A stretch of 51,768 bases of DNA, taken from positions 1 to 51,768 of the forward strand of contig NZ_JAMXBE010000021.1 in NCBI RefSeq assembly GCF_024704835.1. Reading direction: 5' to 3'. Numbering within the stretch: the stretch's first letter is position 1; every line of letters begins with the position of its first letter. Shown one piece after another: positions 1-8,177 of this stretch. Origin of the DNA: Parapedobacter tibetensis (GTDB lineage Bacteria; Bacteroidota; Bacteroidia; Sphingobacteriales; Sphingobacteriaceae). A model generated the notes under the pieces. The model did no database searches. It was not told the origin of the DNA and saw nothing but the letters and a program-made list of their open reading frames with translations. The position numbers were made by a program, and so were the translations under genes.

Positions 1-1
1 A

Positions 2-650
2 ACAAGCTGGACCGCTAGTGTGACAACGGGCACGGTGACCTTGCCAAACACAACTGGCGTGGGTAACCTGAATGAGACCATTGCTAGCTTGCCGAACGGC
101 GCGATGGTGACCTATGTGGTAACCGTGCAGACCCCGTCAGACTTCATGGACGAACTGGTGAACGCGGTACAGGTAACGACACCTACCGAGGATCCCAATC
201 CGGAATGCCTGACCTGTACAACGCCACCATTGACCCCTGATCCACAAGCCGATATTGTAACGGTGAAGGTCATCAGTGATGCAGGACGGACAGAATACAC
301 CCCCGGTGAGGCGGTTGACTATACGATTACCATAAGGAACAATGGCCCGAACGATGCGATGGACGTGAATATCATGGATACGGCTCCTGCGGGAACCACC
401 ATCAGCAGTTGGACGGCGAGCGTGACAACAGGTACCGTGACCTTGCCGAACACAACTGGCACGGGTAACCTGAACGAGACGATCGCGGTATTGCCGAACG
501 GCGCGGTGGTGACCTATGTGGTAACCGTGCAGACGCCATCCGACTTCAGGGACGAGCTGGTGAACGCGGTACAGGTGACTAGCCCGACCAAGGATCCCGA
601 TCCGGACTGTCCAGATTGCGTGACCCCGCCACTTCCACCGTTGCCGGCAT
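2..650 (+). repeat. Tandem 402-bp coding repeat (DUF11 units)
   Basis: The block starting at base 20 (GTGACAACGGGCACGGTGAC) recurs at base 422 with only scattered substitutions, and the similarity continues for roughly 170 bases through 'ctatgtggtaaccgtgcag' and 'gtgaacgcggtacaggt'. The offset is 402 bp, i.e. 134 codons, so each unit is one DUF11 domain plus linker. The first copy is cut by the window edge, so the total copy number cannot be given. The third DUF11 unit (from about base 650) is diverged. Confidence 0.9.
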
Positions 651-1549
651 CGGACCTAAAGGTCACCAAAACTGTGGATAACAATAGCCCATTGATAGAT
701 ACCGAAGTCGTGTTCACGATTGAGGTATCCAACGCGGGTCCGAATGATGCAACAGGTGTGGAAGTTGTCGATAAATTACCTTCTGGCTATACCTTCGTTT
801 CCCATGAGACCGCAACCGGTTCTTATGATGAAACATCGGGCATATGGGCCGTCGGCAATCTTACGAATGGTGGTAATGCGTTATTGCGTATCACTGCCCT
901 GGTCAATCCTTCGGGAGATTATAGGAATACGGCCCAAATAACAGGAAATGAGCAAGATCCTGAAGAGGACGACAACGATGACGAAGTTACCTTGATACCC
1001 GTTCATCCGCCAGAGGCCGAAGATGATGAAATGGTTGGAAAGGCCAATGAAAATATCGTTATTCCAGTGGTAACGAATGATGAAGGAGCAACTTATCCGT
1101 TGGATCCATCATCCATCGAAATCATCAGTCAGCCTCAGCATGGCACAGTGGTGGTCAATGCAGATGGCACGGTGACCTATAGACCTAATCATGGGTATGT
1201 GGGGAATGACACATTCACCTATCGGGTGAAAGATAGCGAAGGGAATTGGAGTAACGTGGCGGTGGTATCCATCACGGTGGAAGCAAATCCATTGAAAATT
1301 CCGAATGTCTTCACCCCGAATGGTGACGGTCAGAATGATCTGTTTGAGATTGTCGGTATCGAAGGGTTCGACAGGGTTGAACTAACCATCTTCAATCGGT
1401 GGGGTAATGAGGTCTACCGCCATCGTGATTACAATAACACTTGGGATGGTAAGGACCTGACTGAAGGAACATACTTCTATATTTTGACCCTATACAGAGG
1501 AAGTACCCAACAAGTTGAAAAAGGCTGGGTGCTCCTTAAACGGCAATAG
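2..1549 (+). CDS. DUF11-repeat surface protein with T9SS type B (CHU_C) C-terminal domain, 5' partial
   Basis: The reading frame is open from base 2, so the true start lies left of the window; GTG codons inside the frame are not credible starts. The visible ~515 residues hold DUF11-type beta-sandwich repeats, recognisable by 'NNGPNDAMDV' and 'NAGPNDATGV', then a cadherin/Ig-like module ('GTVTYRPNHGYVGNDTFTY'), then a gliding-motility-type C-terminal domain with 'NVFTPNGDGQND', 'IFNRWGNEVY', 'WDGKD' and 'GTYFYIL', ending 'GWVLLKRQ'. In Bacteroidota that last domain is the type B sorting signal for the type IX secretion system, so the protein is inferred to be exported and displayed or released at the surface. 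Two adjacent repeats are nearly identical at DNA level with a 402-bp period. The PorP/SprF and OmpA-like genes that follow are the usual partners of such substrates. The specific binding target is unknown. Confidence 0.93.
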   Translation, partial: TSWTASVTTGTVTLPNTTGVGNLNETIASLPNGAMVTYVVTVQTPSDFMDELVNAVQVTTPTEDPNPECLTCTTPPLTPDPQADIVTVKVISDAGRTEYTPGEAVDYTITIRNNGPNDAMDVNIMDTAPAGTTISSWTASVTTGTVTLPNTTGTGNLNETIAVLPNGAVVTYVVTVQTPSDFRDELVNAVQVTSPTKDPDPDCPDCVTPPLPPLPASDLKVTKTVDNNSPLIDTEVVFTIEVSNAGPNDATGVEVVDKLPSGYTFVSHETATGSYDETSGIWAVGNLTNGGNALLRITALVNPSGDYRNTAQITGNEQDPEEDDNDDEVTLIPVHPPEAEDDEMVGKANENIVIPVVTNDEGATYPLDPSSIEIISQPQHGTVVVNADGTVTYRPNHGYVGNDTFTYRVKDSEGNWSNVAVVSITVEANPLKIPNVFTPNGDGQNDLFEIVGIEGFDRVELTIFNRWGNEVYRHRDYNNTWDGKDLTEGTYFYILTLYRGSTQQVEKGWVLLKRQ

Positions 1550-1560
1550 GATTGGATTAT

Positions 1561-1593
1561 GGGCAATCGGCTTGGTAAAAAAGTCGGTTGCCC
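1561..1593 (+). terminator. Intergenic hairpin between T9SS substrate and porP-like gene
   Basis: GGGCAATCGGCT pairs with AGTCGGTTGCCC (12 pairs, two of them G-U) around a 9-nt loop. Only a short T stretch follows, so it may attenuate rather than fully stop transcription into the PorP/SprF gene. This would give more substrate than accessory transcript; that is inference. Confidence 0.45.
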
Positions 1594-1618
1594 TTCTACA
1601 AACCAATAAGATAACACG

Positions 1619-2623
1619 ATGAAATTAAAAACCTTATTAACGATAATGGCCCTGGGTACTGCACTCATTGTCCGTGGACAGCAAAACATCCAGTTCACAC
1701 AGTACATCTTCAATTCGATGAGTATCAATCCCGCCTATGCAGGCTATAAAGAGGAATGGTTTGGTCAGTTGGGTTTGCGGAGTCAATGGGTGGGACTTGA
1801 CGGGGCGCCAGAAACGGGCTCATTGTCCGTCGATGGGGTATTGGATCCAACGAATAAACGGCATGGATTGGGTATTCAGATGACGGCCGACAGGATTGGC
1901 CCCCAAGCGGCCACCGCGTTTTACGCCAATTATGCTTTTCGGTTGCGCTTGAACGACGAGGATACGCAACGGTTGAGTTTTGGATTAGGGGCAGGTTTTA
2001 CCCAGTACAGCCTTGATGGCGTGATGCTAGACCCGGTGACACCAGGCGACCCGAACCTGCCGCCAAACAAAATCGCCAATTTCATACCCGATGTCCGTTT
2101 TGGTGTCTATTACTATAATCCGAGTTGGTATGCTGGGGTATCAATCATGGATTTATTGTCCGGCGACCAGAGCAACAATATTTTCCGCTGGGACAATACG
2201 ACCACCGATAACATCCGGCGTAAACGCCATATCTATTTTATGGGCGGGGCATTGGTCAACCTTAGTGAAGGGACCAAGCTGCGGCCCAGTCTATTGGTCA
2301 AGGAGGATTTCAAGGGCCCCACGAGCCTTGATCTCAATGCGATGTTCATCTTCGCCGACCGGTTTTGGATCGGGGGAGGATGGCGTACCGGGGTTACGGT
2401 ATTCAAAAAGGATTATGAACGCGTTACAGGAAACCGTTTAGATCGACGGAATTCGATTTCAGCCATTACCCAGATCTATATTACAGAGGCGTTGCGTATC
2501 GGTTATTCGTATGACCATATCCTGAGCAGGTTGAGTAATGTGCAGAATGGATCACATGAGGTGACATTGGGAATTACGTTTGGCAAGCGGGCGAATCGAT
2601 TGCTAAGCCCTCGGTTTTTCTAA
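1619..2623 (+). CDS. PorP/SprF family type IX secretion system outer-membrane protein
   Basis: A 334-aa protein with an N-terminal signal peptide (MKLKTLLTIMALGTALIVRG) followed by the family hallmark 'FTQYIFNSMSINPAYAG' and a beta-barrel with repeated aromatic strands, ending in 'LGITFGKRANRLLSPRFF'. PorP/SprF proteins are outer-membrane barrels; PorP is a T9SS core component, and SprF-type paralogues sit beside individual CHU_C-bearing substrates and are needed for their export or surface attachment. Position 70 bp after a type B substrate gene makes the SprF-like, substrate-dedicated role more likely than the core PorP role. The ATG at 1619 gives a proper signal peptide; no Shine-Dalgarno is visible, as is normal for this phylum. 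Confidence 0.93.
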   Translation: MKLKTLLTIMALGTALIVRGQQNIQFTQYIFNSMSINPAYAGYKEEWFGQLGLRSQWVGLDGAPETGSLSVDGVLDPTNKRHGLGIQMTADRIGPQAATAFYANYAFRLRLNDEDTQRLSFGLGAGFTQYSLDGVMLDPVTPGDPNLPPNKIANFIPDVRFGVYYYNPSWYAGVSIMDLLSGDQSNNIFRWDNTTTDNIRRKRHIYFMGGALVNLSEGTKLRPSLLVKEDFKGPTSLDLNAMFIFADRFWIGGGWRTGVTVFKKDYERVTGNRLDRRNSISAITQIYITEALRIGYSYDHILSRLSNVQNGSHEVTLGITFGKRANRLLSPRFF

Positions 2624-2691
2624 CGGGCGTATGGACATGTTTCGTTGACATTGCTGCGTTAATTGTGAGAATAGTTAAATATAACAAGAAT

Positions 2692-4677
2692 ATGAAGGAA
2701 TCGTTATTCGCTAAAATTTACGTGATTATGGCTTTGGCCATCATGGCTTTGATCACTATTTGCATATTATTGGTTGCCCCGGCCTATGCCCAGGAACAGC
2801 CTAATTTGCGTGACCGTGCAGACGAGTTGTACCGGCGTTATGAATATGCAAATGCTTCGGTGTTGTATGAGAAACTTGCGAACCGGAGGAAGCCCCGTTT
2901 ACAAGACCTGGAACGTCTTGCCGACAGCTACACGAAAATGAATGACTACGAATCTGCTGAAAAATGGTATTCCAGCGTCATCGAACATGAGGATAGTGCG
3001 CCCGAAAACTTGCGGCATTACGGCCAGGTGCTAAAAGTAAATGGGAAATATGAGGAGGCTAAGCAGCAATTGGAAGCGTATGCGTCCCTTGCTGGTGACC
3101 GTGAATCAGTGGCCAGGCAAATCGCGGGCTGTGACTCTTCCATGGTTTGGATCAAGCAACCTACGGGACATCATGTGCAAAATGAGGCGGCTGTGAACAC
3201 GGATTTGTCGGAGTTTGCCACGTTCCCTAATGATGGCGCAGTTTACTATACGGGTGAACCTGGAAAAGGACTGGGTTTCAATTCCTATGGTTGGACGGGC
3301 AACGCATTTCTACGGATTTATTCAGCTAAACGTTCCACGGATAATAGGTTATCCTCCCCACAGCTGGCAGATGCAGTGCCCAATGATGAACGTTACCATA
3401 TCGGCCCGATAGCGACGGACAACACGGGGAGCACCTTATTTGTAACCCGCACCTATCCCGGTAAGGAAGGAGAGGTGACCAAAGAACGGCGGAAAAAATA
3501 CCGCACCCAGAACTTGGAACTTTATATTTATACCAAAACTTCAGAAACCGGCCAATGGGAAGCTACACCATTTCCTTATAACGACGTGCAAAAATACTCT
3601 TTAGGCCATGCGGCATTGAGCAATGATGGCAATATACTCTATTTTGCAAGCGATATGCCGGGTGGTTACGGTGGTACAGATATCTGGTTTTGTAAAAAGC
3701 AAACGGATGGAAGCTGGGGCACTCCCGTAAATGCTGGATCCGCGGTAAACAGTGAAGGGGAGGAACTATTTCCAAACATTGGCCCAGATAACAGCCTGTA
3801 TTATTCCAGCGATGGATTGGTAGGGATGGGAGGACTGGATATTTTCCACGCGGAAGGAAGCGGGGATCGTTGGTCGGAATCAAAAAATCTGCGGTATCCC
3901 ATCAATTCATCAGGAGATGACTTCGCTTATATCGGTACATTGGAAGATGAAGAAAACGTATACGGCTACCTTTCATCCAATAGAACTGGGGGAAAGGGAG
4001 CCGATGACATTTATTCATTCACATTAGATAAACCAAAAATTATCATCATCCTGCAAGGGACAACATCCGATAAGCAGACTGGAGCACGCTTAGCGGGCAC
4101 CGCGATTACGCTTTTTGATGGCGAACGTGAAATCGTCGCACGGCAAAGCAGCACCCGTGAAGGGACATTTGAATTCGTGCTTGACCGCAACCGTGTATAT
4201 TCCGTGTTGGGCACAAAAGAGGGATATCAGCCTGATTCAGCGGCAGTGAGTACGATGGGAATAGTGAAAAGTGACACGTTAGAAGTGGCTTTATTGTTGG
4301 AACCCGAGTTTGTTGTAGGGCAAAATATTGAGCTGGAGAATATTTATTACAATTTTGATAAACACAATATCCGCCCAGATGCCGCGGAGATATTGGATAG
4401 GTTGGTACAAATCATGAATGATTACCCCACATTAAAAATCCGCCTCTCCAGCCATACCGACAGCCGTGGCAGCGATGAGTATAACATGGGCTTATCGCAG
4501 CGACGTGCGCAAGCCGCTGTCGACTATTTGGTAGGCAAAGGCATCGTTCGTGAACGGATGATTGCCCAAGGCTTTGGGGAGAGCCAACTGGTCAACAAAT
4601 GTGCTAATGGTGTGCCTTGCTCGCGGGAAGCCCACCAAGCTAATAGGCGGACCGAAGTGACCGTGCTGGAGTATTGA
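2692..4677 (+). CDS. OmpA family protein with TPR, PD40 propeller and carboxypeptidase-regulatory-like domains
   Basis: The frame extends up to a GTG at 2665, but the ATG at 2692 gives a clean signal peptide (hydrophobic to about residue 30, cleavage near AYA-Q at 33), so it is taken as the start (661 aa). Domain order: signal peptide; TPR-like helices about 40-150; WD40-like PD40 repeats about 165-440 ('ILYFASDMPGGYGGTDIWF', 'SLYYSSDGLVGMGGLDIF'); a small beta-sandwich about 445-530; and a C-terminal OmpA peptidoglycan-binding domain about 546-661 with 'YYNFDKHNIRPDA', 'SSHTDSRGSDEYN' and 'NRRTEV'. This architecture is typical of PorE-like and other OmpA proteins encoded after PorP/SprF; such proteins tie the outer-membrane complex to peptidoglycan. 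It is the last gene of the cluster and is followed by a strong terminator. Confidence 0.92.
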   Translation: MKESLFAKIYVIMALAIMALITICILLVAPAYAQEQPNLRDRADELYRRYEYANASVLYEKLANRRKPRLQDLERLADSYTKMNDYESAEKWYSSVIEHEDSAPENLRHYGQVLKVNGKYEEAKQQLEAYASLAGDRESVARQIAGCDSSMVWIKQPTGHHVQNEAAVNTDLSEFATFPNDGAVYYTGEPGKGLGFNSYGWTGNAFLRIYSAKRSTDNRLSSPQLADAVPNDERYHIGPIATDNTGSTLFVTRTYPGKEGEVTKERRKKYRTQNLELYIYTKTSETGQWEATPFPYNDVQKYSLGHAALSNDGNILYFASDMPGGYGGTDIWFCKKQTDGSWGTPVNAGSAVNSEGEELFPNIGPDNSLYYSSDGLVGMGGLDIFHAEGSGDRWSESKNLRYPINSSGDDFAYIGTLEDEENVYGYLSSNRTGGKGADDIYSFTLDKPKIIIILQGTTSDKQTGARLAGTAITLFDGEREIVARQSSTREGTFEFVLDRNRVYSVLGTKEGYQPDSAAVSTMGIVKSDTLEVALLLEPEFVVGQNIELENIYYNFDKHNIRPDAAEILDRLVQIMNDYPTLKIRLSSHTDSRGSDEYNMGLSQRRAQAAVDYLVGKGIVRERMIAQGFGESQLVNKCANGVPCSREAHQANRRTEVTVLEY

Positions 4678-4704
4678 TCGAATAAAACTTATTTTTCGAA
4701 ATGG

Positions 4705-4740
4705 TTGACCAATCCGGATTTCGGATTGGTCAATTTTATT
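4705..4740 (+). terminator. Rho-independent terminator after the T9SS cluster
   Basis: A perfect 12-bp stem, TTGACCAATCCG / CGGATTGGTCAA, with a 5-nt loop (GATTT), directly followed by TTTTATTTA. It begins 28 bp after the OmpA-like stop codon. Confidence 0.9.
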
Positions 4741-4788
4741 TACAAGCCCGTTTAATCGCAGCCATTTAATCGCAACAACCATGTCAGG

Positions 4789-4820
4789 TTTGTTATTTTT
4801 TTTACGATTCTGTAATTTTA
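4789..4820 (+). promoter_or_regulatory. Bacteroidota-type promoter for the TPR-AraC regulator
   Basis: TTTG (4789-4792), 20-nt spacer, TAATTTTA (4813-4820), compared with the Bacteroidota consensus TTTG-N19/21-TAnnTTTG. It lies 40 bp before the chosen ATG at 4861. Confidence 0.5.
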
Positions 4821-4860
4821 TTTCCATTTTTATGCATTTTTGTTAGCAAAACCAATAAAA

Positions 4861-6441
4861 ATGAAACATTTAGTTACTTGGATTATTTTTTTATTAATTT
4901 ATACTCCCGAAACCTTTTCACAAACCGGCGGAAACCAACAGGATGCTTTTGACAGTACCTTCTATCACATCTATATGCATACGGCCAGTGAAGATGTCAG
5001 GCTTGCCCTGAAGGCAGCCGATTCACTCTACCAAACTTCCGTCAGTGATATCCATAAAATACGTTCGTTGATGCTAATCGGTGATATGTATCACCGCATG
5101 GCCAATAGGGATTCCTCGATTTTTTATGCCATTGAAGCGGAAAAAATAGCGGTAAAGGCGAATATATACGATTGGCAAGCCCGCATATATGGCGTTCTTT
5201 CTACCCAATACCGAGAAACAGGATTACTAAGTGAGGGAAAAAAATATTTAGAAAAAGGGTTGAAAGCGATAGATAAGGTGGATGATGTAAACCGGTCGAA
5301 ACTATATAAAGGCCAATGTTATCAGGAAATGGGATTCTATGCCTTGGAAGAAGAGCATTTGCAAGAGGCTATCCAATCGTTCAAATGGGCAGCGACATTT
5401 TTCAATGACCTTCCTGAATCACCAACCGTAAACTTTGCACTGACACAAAACGAAGAGCGGCTGGGATTGTGTTATTTAGAACGGGGGATTGTCGATTCGG
5501 CAAACTGTCACTATTTGAATGCCTTGGCGTTAGGAACCAGCACTTCAGATGCTGAAACTCCGCTCCATGGCTTTATTTATAGTGGACTGGGGCGTGTATA
5601 TACGCTACAAGGTGCTTATCACGAAGCAAATGTGTATTTAGAAAAAGCACTTTCGACCGCGGAAACAACCGGGTTTCCCCACCTCAAAATCAGTGTATAT
5701 AAGAGCCTCGCTTTATATCATAAAGCCACCAATAACAATGAGGATTACATGCATTACAGTGAAAAACATATAGAAGCCGTAAGGGATAATGCATCTAAAC
5801 ACAGTAGGTATGCCGATAACGTATTGGTTGGCATCCAGCAAAAACTAGTTGAAATGACTGCCTCCCACAAGATCATGAGCTCCGTTGCATCCGTTTTGAT
5901 ATTGCTCGGAGGAATGGGCATGGGGATATACATTTGGCAACAAAAACGGAATTATCGGCGCTTCAAGGAGCTTATTCATAGACTGAGAAAAGAAGGGCAG
6001 GCCGCCGGCAAGCCAGCTCCAGTTATGGTTGACTCTAGGGATAAGGAGCTAATGCCGGAAGACAAGAAGCAAGAACTGCTGAAAAAACTGGAGCGTTTTG
6101 AATCTTCGCTGCAGTTTACCGATAAAAATATTTCCATTGCCGTGTTGGCAGGAAAAATGAAAACCAATACAAAATACCTCTCCCATATCATCAATAATTT
6201 TAGGCATAAAGACTTCAATACCTACATCAACGACCTCCGCATCAATTACATCATCGCCAAAATGGAAGAAGACAGCAGATACCTAAACTACAAAATCAGT
6301 TATTTGGCCGAGGAATGCGGCTTTTCCACTCATAGCCAATTTACGACCATCTTTAGAAACGTTACCGGTTTGGCACCATCAACTTTCATGACATACTTGA
6401 AAAAAACCAATAAGGACAAGAAACCTGTGATGGTCGATTAG
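4861..6441 (+). CDS. TPR-containing membrane-anchored AraC family transcriptional regulator
   Basis: The frame opens at a TTG (4840), but ATG 4861 begins a signal sequence (MKHLVTWIIFLLIYTPETFS) and is chosen (526 aa). Residues about 25-330 are TPR-like helical repeats, a single transmembrane helix follows at about 337-358 ('SVASVLILLGGMGMGIYIW'), and the C-terminus (about 420-520) is a double helix-turn-helix of AraC/XylS type ('ISIAVLAGKMKTNTKYLSH', 'ISYLAEECGFSTHSQF'). Periplasmic TPRs, one membrane helix and a cytoplasmic AraC domain form a common Bacteroidota one-component regulator, thought to sense an envelope or cell-state signal. It has its own promoter and a terminator upstream, so it is a separate unit. 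Its target genes cannot be read from the sequence. Confidence 0.88.
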   Translation: MKHLVTWIIFLLIYTPETFSQTGGNQQDAFDSTFYHIYMHTASEDVRLALKAADSLYQTSVSDIHKIRSLMLIGDMYHRMANRDSSIFYAIEAEKIAVKANIYDWQARIYGVLSTQYRETGLLSEGKKYLEKGLKAIDKVDDVNRSKLYKGQCYQEMGFYALEEEHLQEAIQSFKWAATFFNDLPESPTVNFALTQNEERLGLCYLERGIVDSANCHYLNALALGTSTSDAETPLHGFIYSGLGRVYTLQGAYHEANVYLEKALSTAETTGFPHLKISVYKSLALYHKATNNNEDYMHYSEKHIEAVRDNASKHSRYADNVLVGIQQKLVEMTASHKIMSSVASVLILLGGMGMGIYIWQQKRNYRRFKELIHRLRKEGQAAGKPAPVMVDSRDKELMPEDKKQELLKKLERFESSLQFTDKNISIAVLAGKMKTNTKYLSHIINNFRHKDFNTYINDLRINYIIAKMEEDSRYLNYKISYLAEECGFSTHSQFTTIFRNVTGLAPSTFMTYLKKTNKDKKPVMVD

Positions 6442-6582
6442 AACCTAGTTATAAATGCGGTTGCCGACAGGGTACAGCAGCTGTTTATGCCGTGAAAATA
6501 AACATTGTGATAAACTTTTCATTTATAGTTAATTATGGGAGAATTCACCTTTCAAAATTCCGTCATATGACAAGGTAAACAG

Positions 6583-6613
6583 TTTGATTTACGGCTGCCG
6601 ACCTGTAACTTTG
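6583..6613 (+). promoter_or_regulatory. Consensus Bacteroidota promoter for the orphan membrane protein
   Basis: TTTG (6583-6586), a 19-nt spacer, then TAACTTTG (6606-6613): an exact match to TTTG-N19-TAnnTTTG. The expected transcript start is near 6620, about 16-19 nt before the ATG codons at 6636 and 6639. Confidence 0.75.
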
Positions 6614-6635
6614 ACGCTTATTACTGCTTTTGTCC

Positions 6636-7127
6636 ATGATGGAAATTTCTATTGCGAGTTTGTTCCTTATTTACATCTTGGTGTTGTGTATTGTTGGGCT
6701 GCTTACTTTTTTTTACATGCAGCGGCATGATAGCCGTGGCCAATTGATTTTGGTCCAGGACGGATTTGATCGTGTGATGATGGAGGCTACCCTAGATAAA
6801 AGGGTAAGGAGGCCATTGCTGAGGGGATTCTCCCGAGGGAAGCCAAAGCGGCCTGTTTCATACTGCAGTTGTTACGATAAGTTGACCCAGTATTTGGAAA
6901 ATGCGGAACTTGATTTTTCCTATATCAGAGATGACTCCCGCATGGAGATTTGGATAAAAGAGAAGGAGTGGCTCCCCATCCTGATTTCCAGAATCGGTTT
7001 ACGCCGATATCTTGTTTCATGGTGTGGAATAGCGTATGAAGTGAACGATGAGAAAAAAGTATACCATTATGTTATGAGATTTTGTGTGAATATAAAAGAA
7101 AGCAAAAAGAACAATTGGGGGCTATAA
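6636..7127 (+). CDS. Small membrane-anchored protein of unknown function
   Basis: A 163-aa protein not recognised as a named family. A single N-terminal membrane helix (about residues 4-28, 'IASLFLIYILVLCIVGLLTFFYM') is followed by a basic, soluble, cytoplasm-type region with 'RRPLLRGFSRGKPKRP' and a short Cys pair (YCSCYDK). Start choice: an in-frame TTG at 6630 precedes two ATGs (6636, 6639); the first ATG is used. It stands alone between a consensus promoter and a terminator, so it is probably expressed by itself. It could be lineage-specific; no function is proposed. Confidence 0.65.
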   Translation: MMEISIASLFLIYILVLCIVGLLTFFYMQRHDSRGQLILVQDGFDRVMMEATLDKRVRRPLLRGFSRGKPKRPVSYCSCYDKLTQYLENAELDFSYIRDDSRMEIWIKEKEWLPILISRIGLRRYLVSWCGIAYEVNDEKKVYHYVMRFCVNIKESKKNNWGL

Positions 7128-7242
7128 CCGATGCAATGATTTAAGTATACCAACCGGATGGCGCTGGCACCTGAGGTGCCTATAGCGATACGTTACATCC
7201 ATCTACCAAACAACAAGAGGGCTGATTCCTAAATCACCAATA

Positions 7243-7276
7243 GGCCAATCAATTTAGTTTGATTGGTCTTCTTTTA
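7243..7276 (+). terminator. Rho-independent terminator
   Basis: GGCCAATCAA pairs with TTGATTGGTC (10 bp, one G-U) over a 6-nt loop, followed by TTCTTTTA. It separates the orphan membrane gene from the 7.4-11.1 kb cluster. A second palindrome, GGCACC-TGA-GGTGCC, lies just upstream near 7170. Confidence 0.8.
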
Positions 7277-7385
7277 TAGGTACATACCCAACCATTCTTC
7301 TTCAAAAACATTTAACTAGCCAACTTGTTATTGTTATCGATTGATAGCAATAGAAAAGAACTGTAATGATTGGAGATTTTCACCC

Positions 7386-8171
7386 ATGGAATTATCTTTT
7401 TCGATACACAAGGCGCAAAGCCCGATCATTGCAGCAGCTATTCATGATGGTCATTTGATAGACGCTTCCCTATTGGACGACCTAGCGCTGCAGGAGCATG
7501 AACGTTTTCGAGAAGAAGACCCCTATACAGCTTATATGGCAGATTTGCCGGTAAGCCGGATTGATGTGCGGACTTCGAGGTTCCAGATAGATTTGAATCG
7601 CGCACGCGAGCAAGCCATATATCGGCGTCCAGAAGATGCTTGGGGCCTACAGGTGTGGCGTCGGCCCTTGCCCAAAACCAGCATCCTACAGTTATTGGAC
7701 GAGTATGATCGTTTCTATACGGGGGTCGCGCAACTGCTTCAATGGACCATTGCGATGTTTGGGAAGTTCGTGGTTTTAGACATCCATAGCTATAATCATC
7801 GACGATCAAATCCTTTAGAAGCTGCAAGCATCAGTGAGAATCCGGAAATCAATATCGGAACGGCATTTAATTACGGAAAATGGCAGCTATTGGGCCGCCG
7901 TGTGGTTCGTTTCTTGTCGTATCATTCCATTTTGGGGCATTTCCCGGATGTTAGGGAGAATACGAAATTTGGAGGAGGGACATTTGCCGAATGGGTCAAT
8001 CGGTATTACGGTGAATATGGATGTGTGCTTTCCTTGGAATTCAAAAAAACGTTTATGGACGAATGGACAGGCAGGGTGGATATCCGGCATCTAAACGATA
8101 TTAGAATGGCATTAAAGGGGTGTATCCCTTTTCTATTGGATCAGCTTGATGTTCAAAGCAAACTTACTTAA
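7386..8171 (+). CDS. N-formylglutamate amidohydrolase family protein
   Basis: Start at ATG 7386; the frame reaches back to a TTG at 7341 but without family-like sequence (261 aa from the ATG). The fold family (FGase/HutG, zinc-dependent, related to M14 carboxypeptidases) is indicated by 'AIHDGH' at residues 18-23 (H20, D21, H23 as candidate metal/catalytic residues), 'DIHSYNHRR' from D132, and 'LSLEFKK' near residue 220, which places a conserved Glu. Characterised FGases remove a formyl group from N-formylglutamate in histidine breakdown, but no hut genes are nearby. Instead it is 6 bp upstream of a DUF1704 peptidase and in the same cluster as an ATP-grasp ligase, so a role in peptide or amino-acid amide hydrolysis within that cluster is a reasonable inference. 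The substrate is not determinable here. Confidence 0.82.
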   Translation: MELSFSIHKAQSPIIAAAIHDGHLIDASLLDDLALQEHERFREEDPYTAYMADLPVSRIDVRTSRFQIDLNRAREQAIYRRPEDAWGLQVWRRPLPKTSILQLLDEYDRFYTGVAQLLQWTIAMFGKFVVLDIHSYNHRRSNPLEAASISENPEINIGTAFNYGKWQLLGRRVVRFLSYHSILGHFPDVRENTKFGGGTFAEWVNRYYGEYGCVLSLEFKKTFMDEWTGRVDIRHLNDIRMALKGCIPFLLDQLDVQSKLT

Positions 8172-8177
8172 TGTGGG

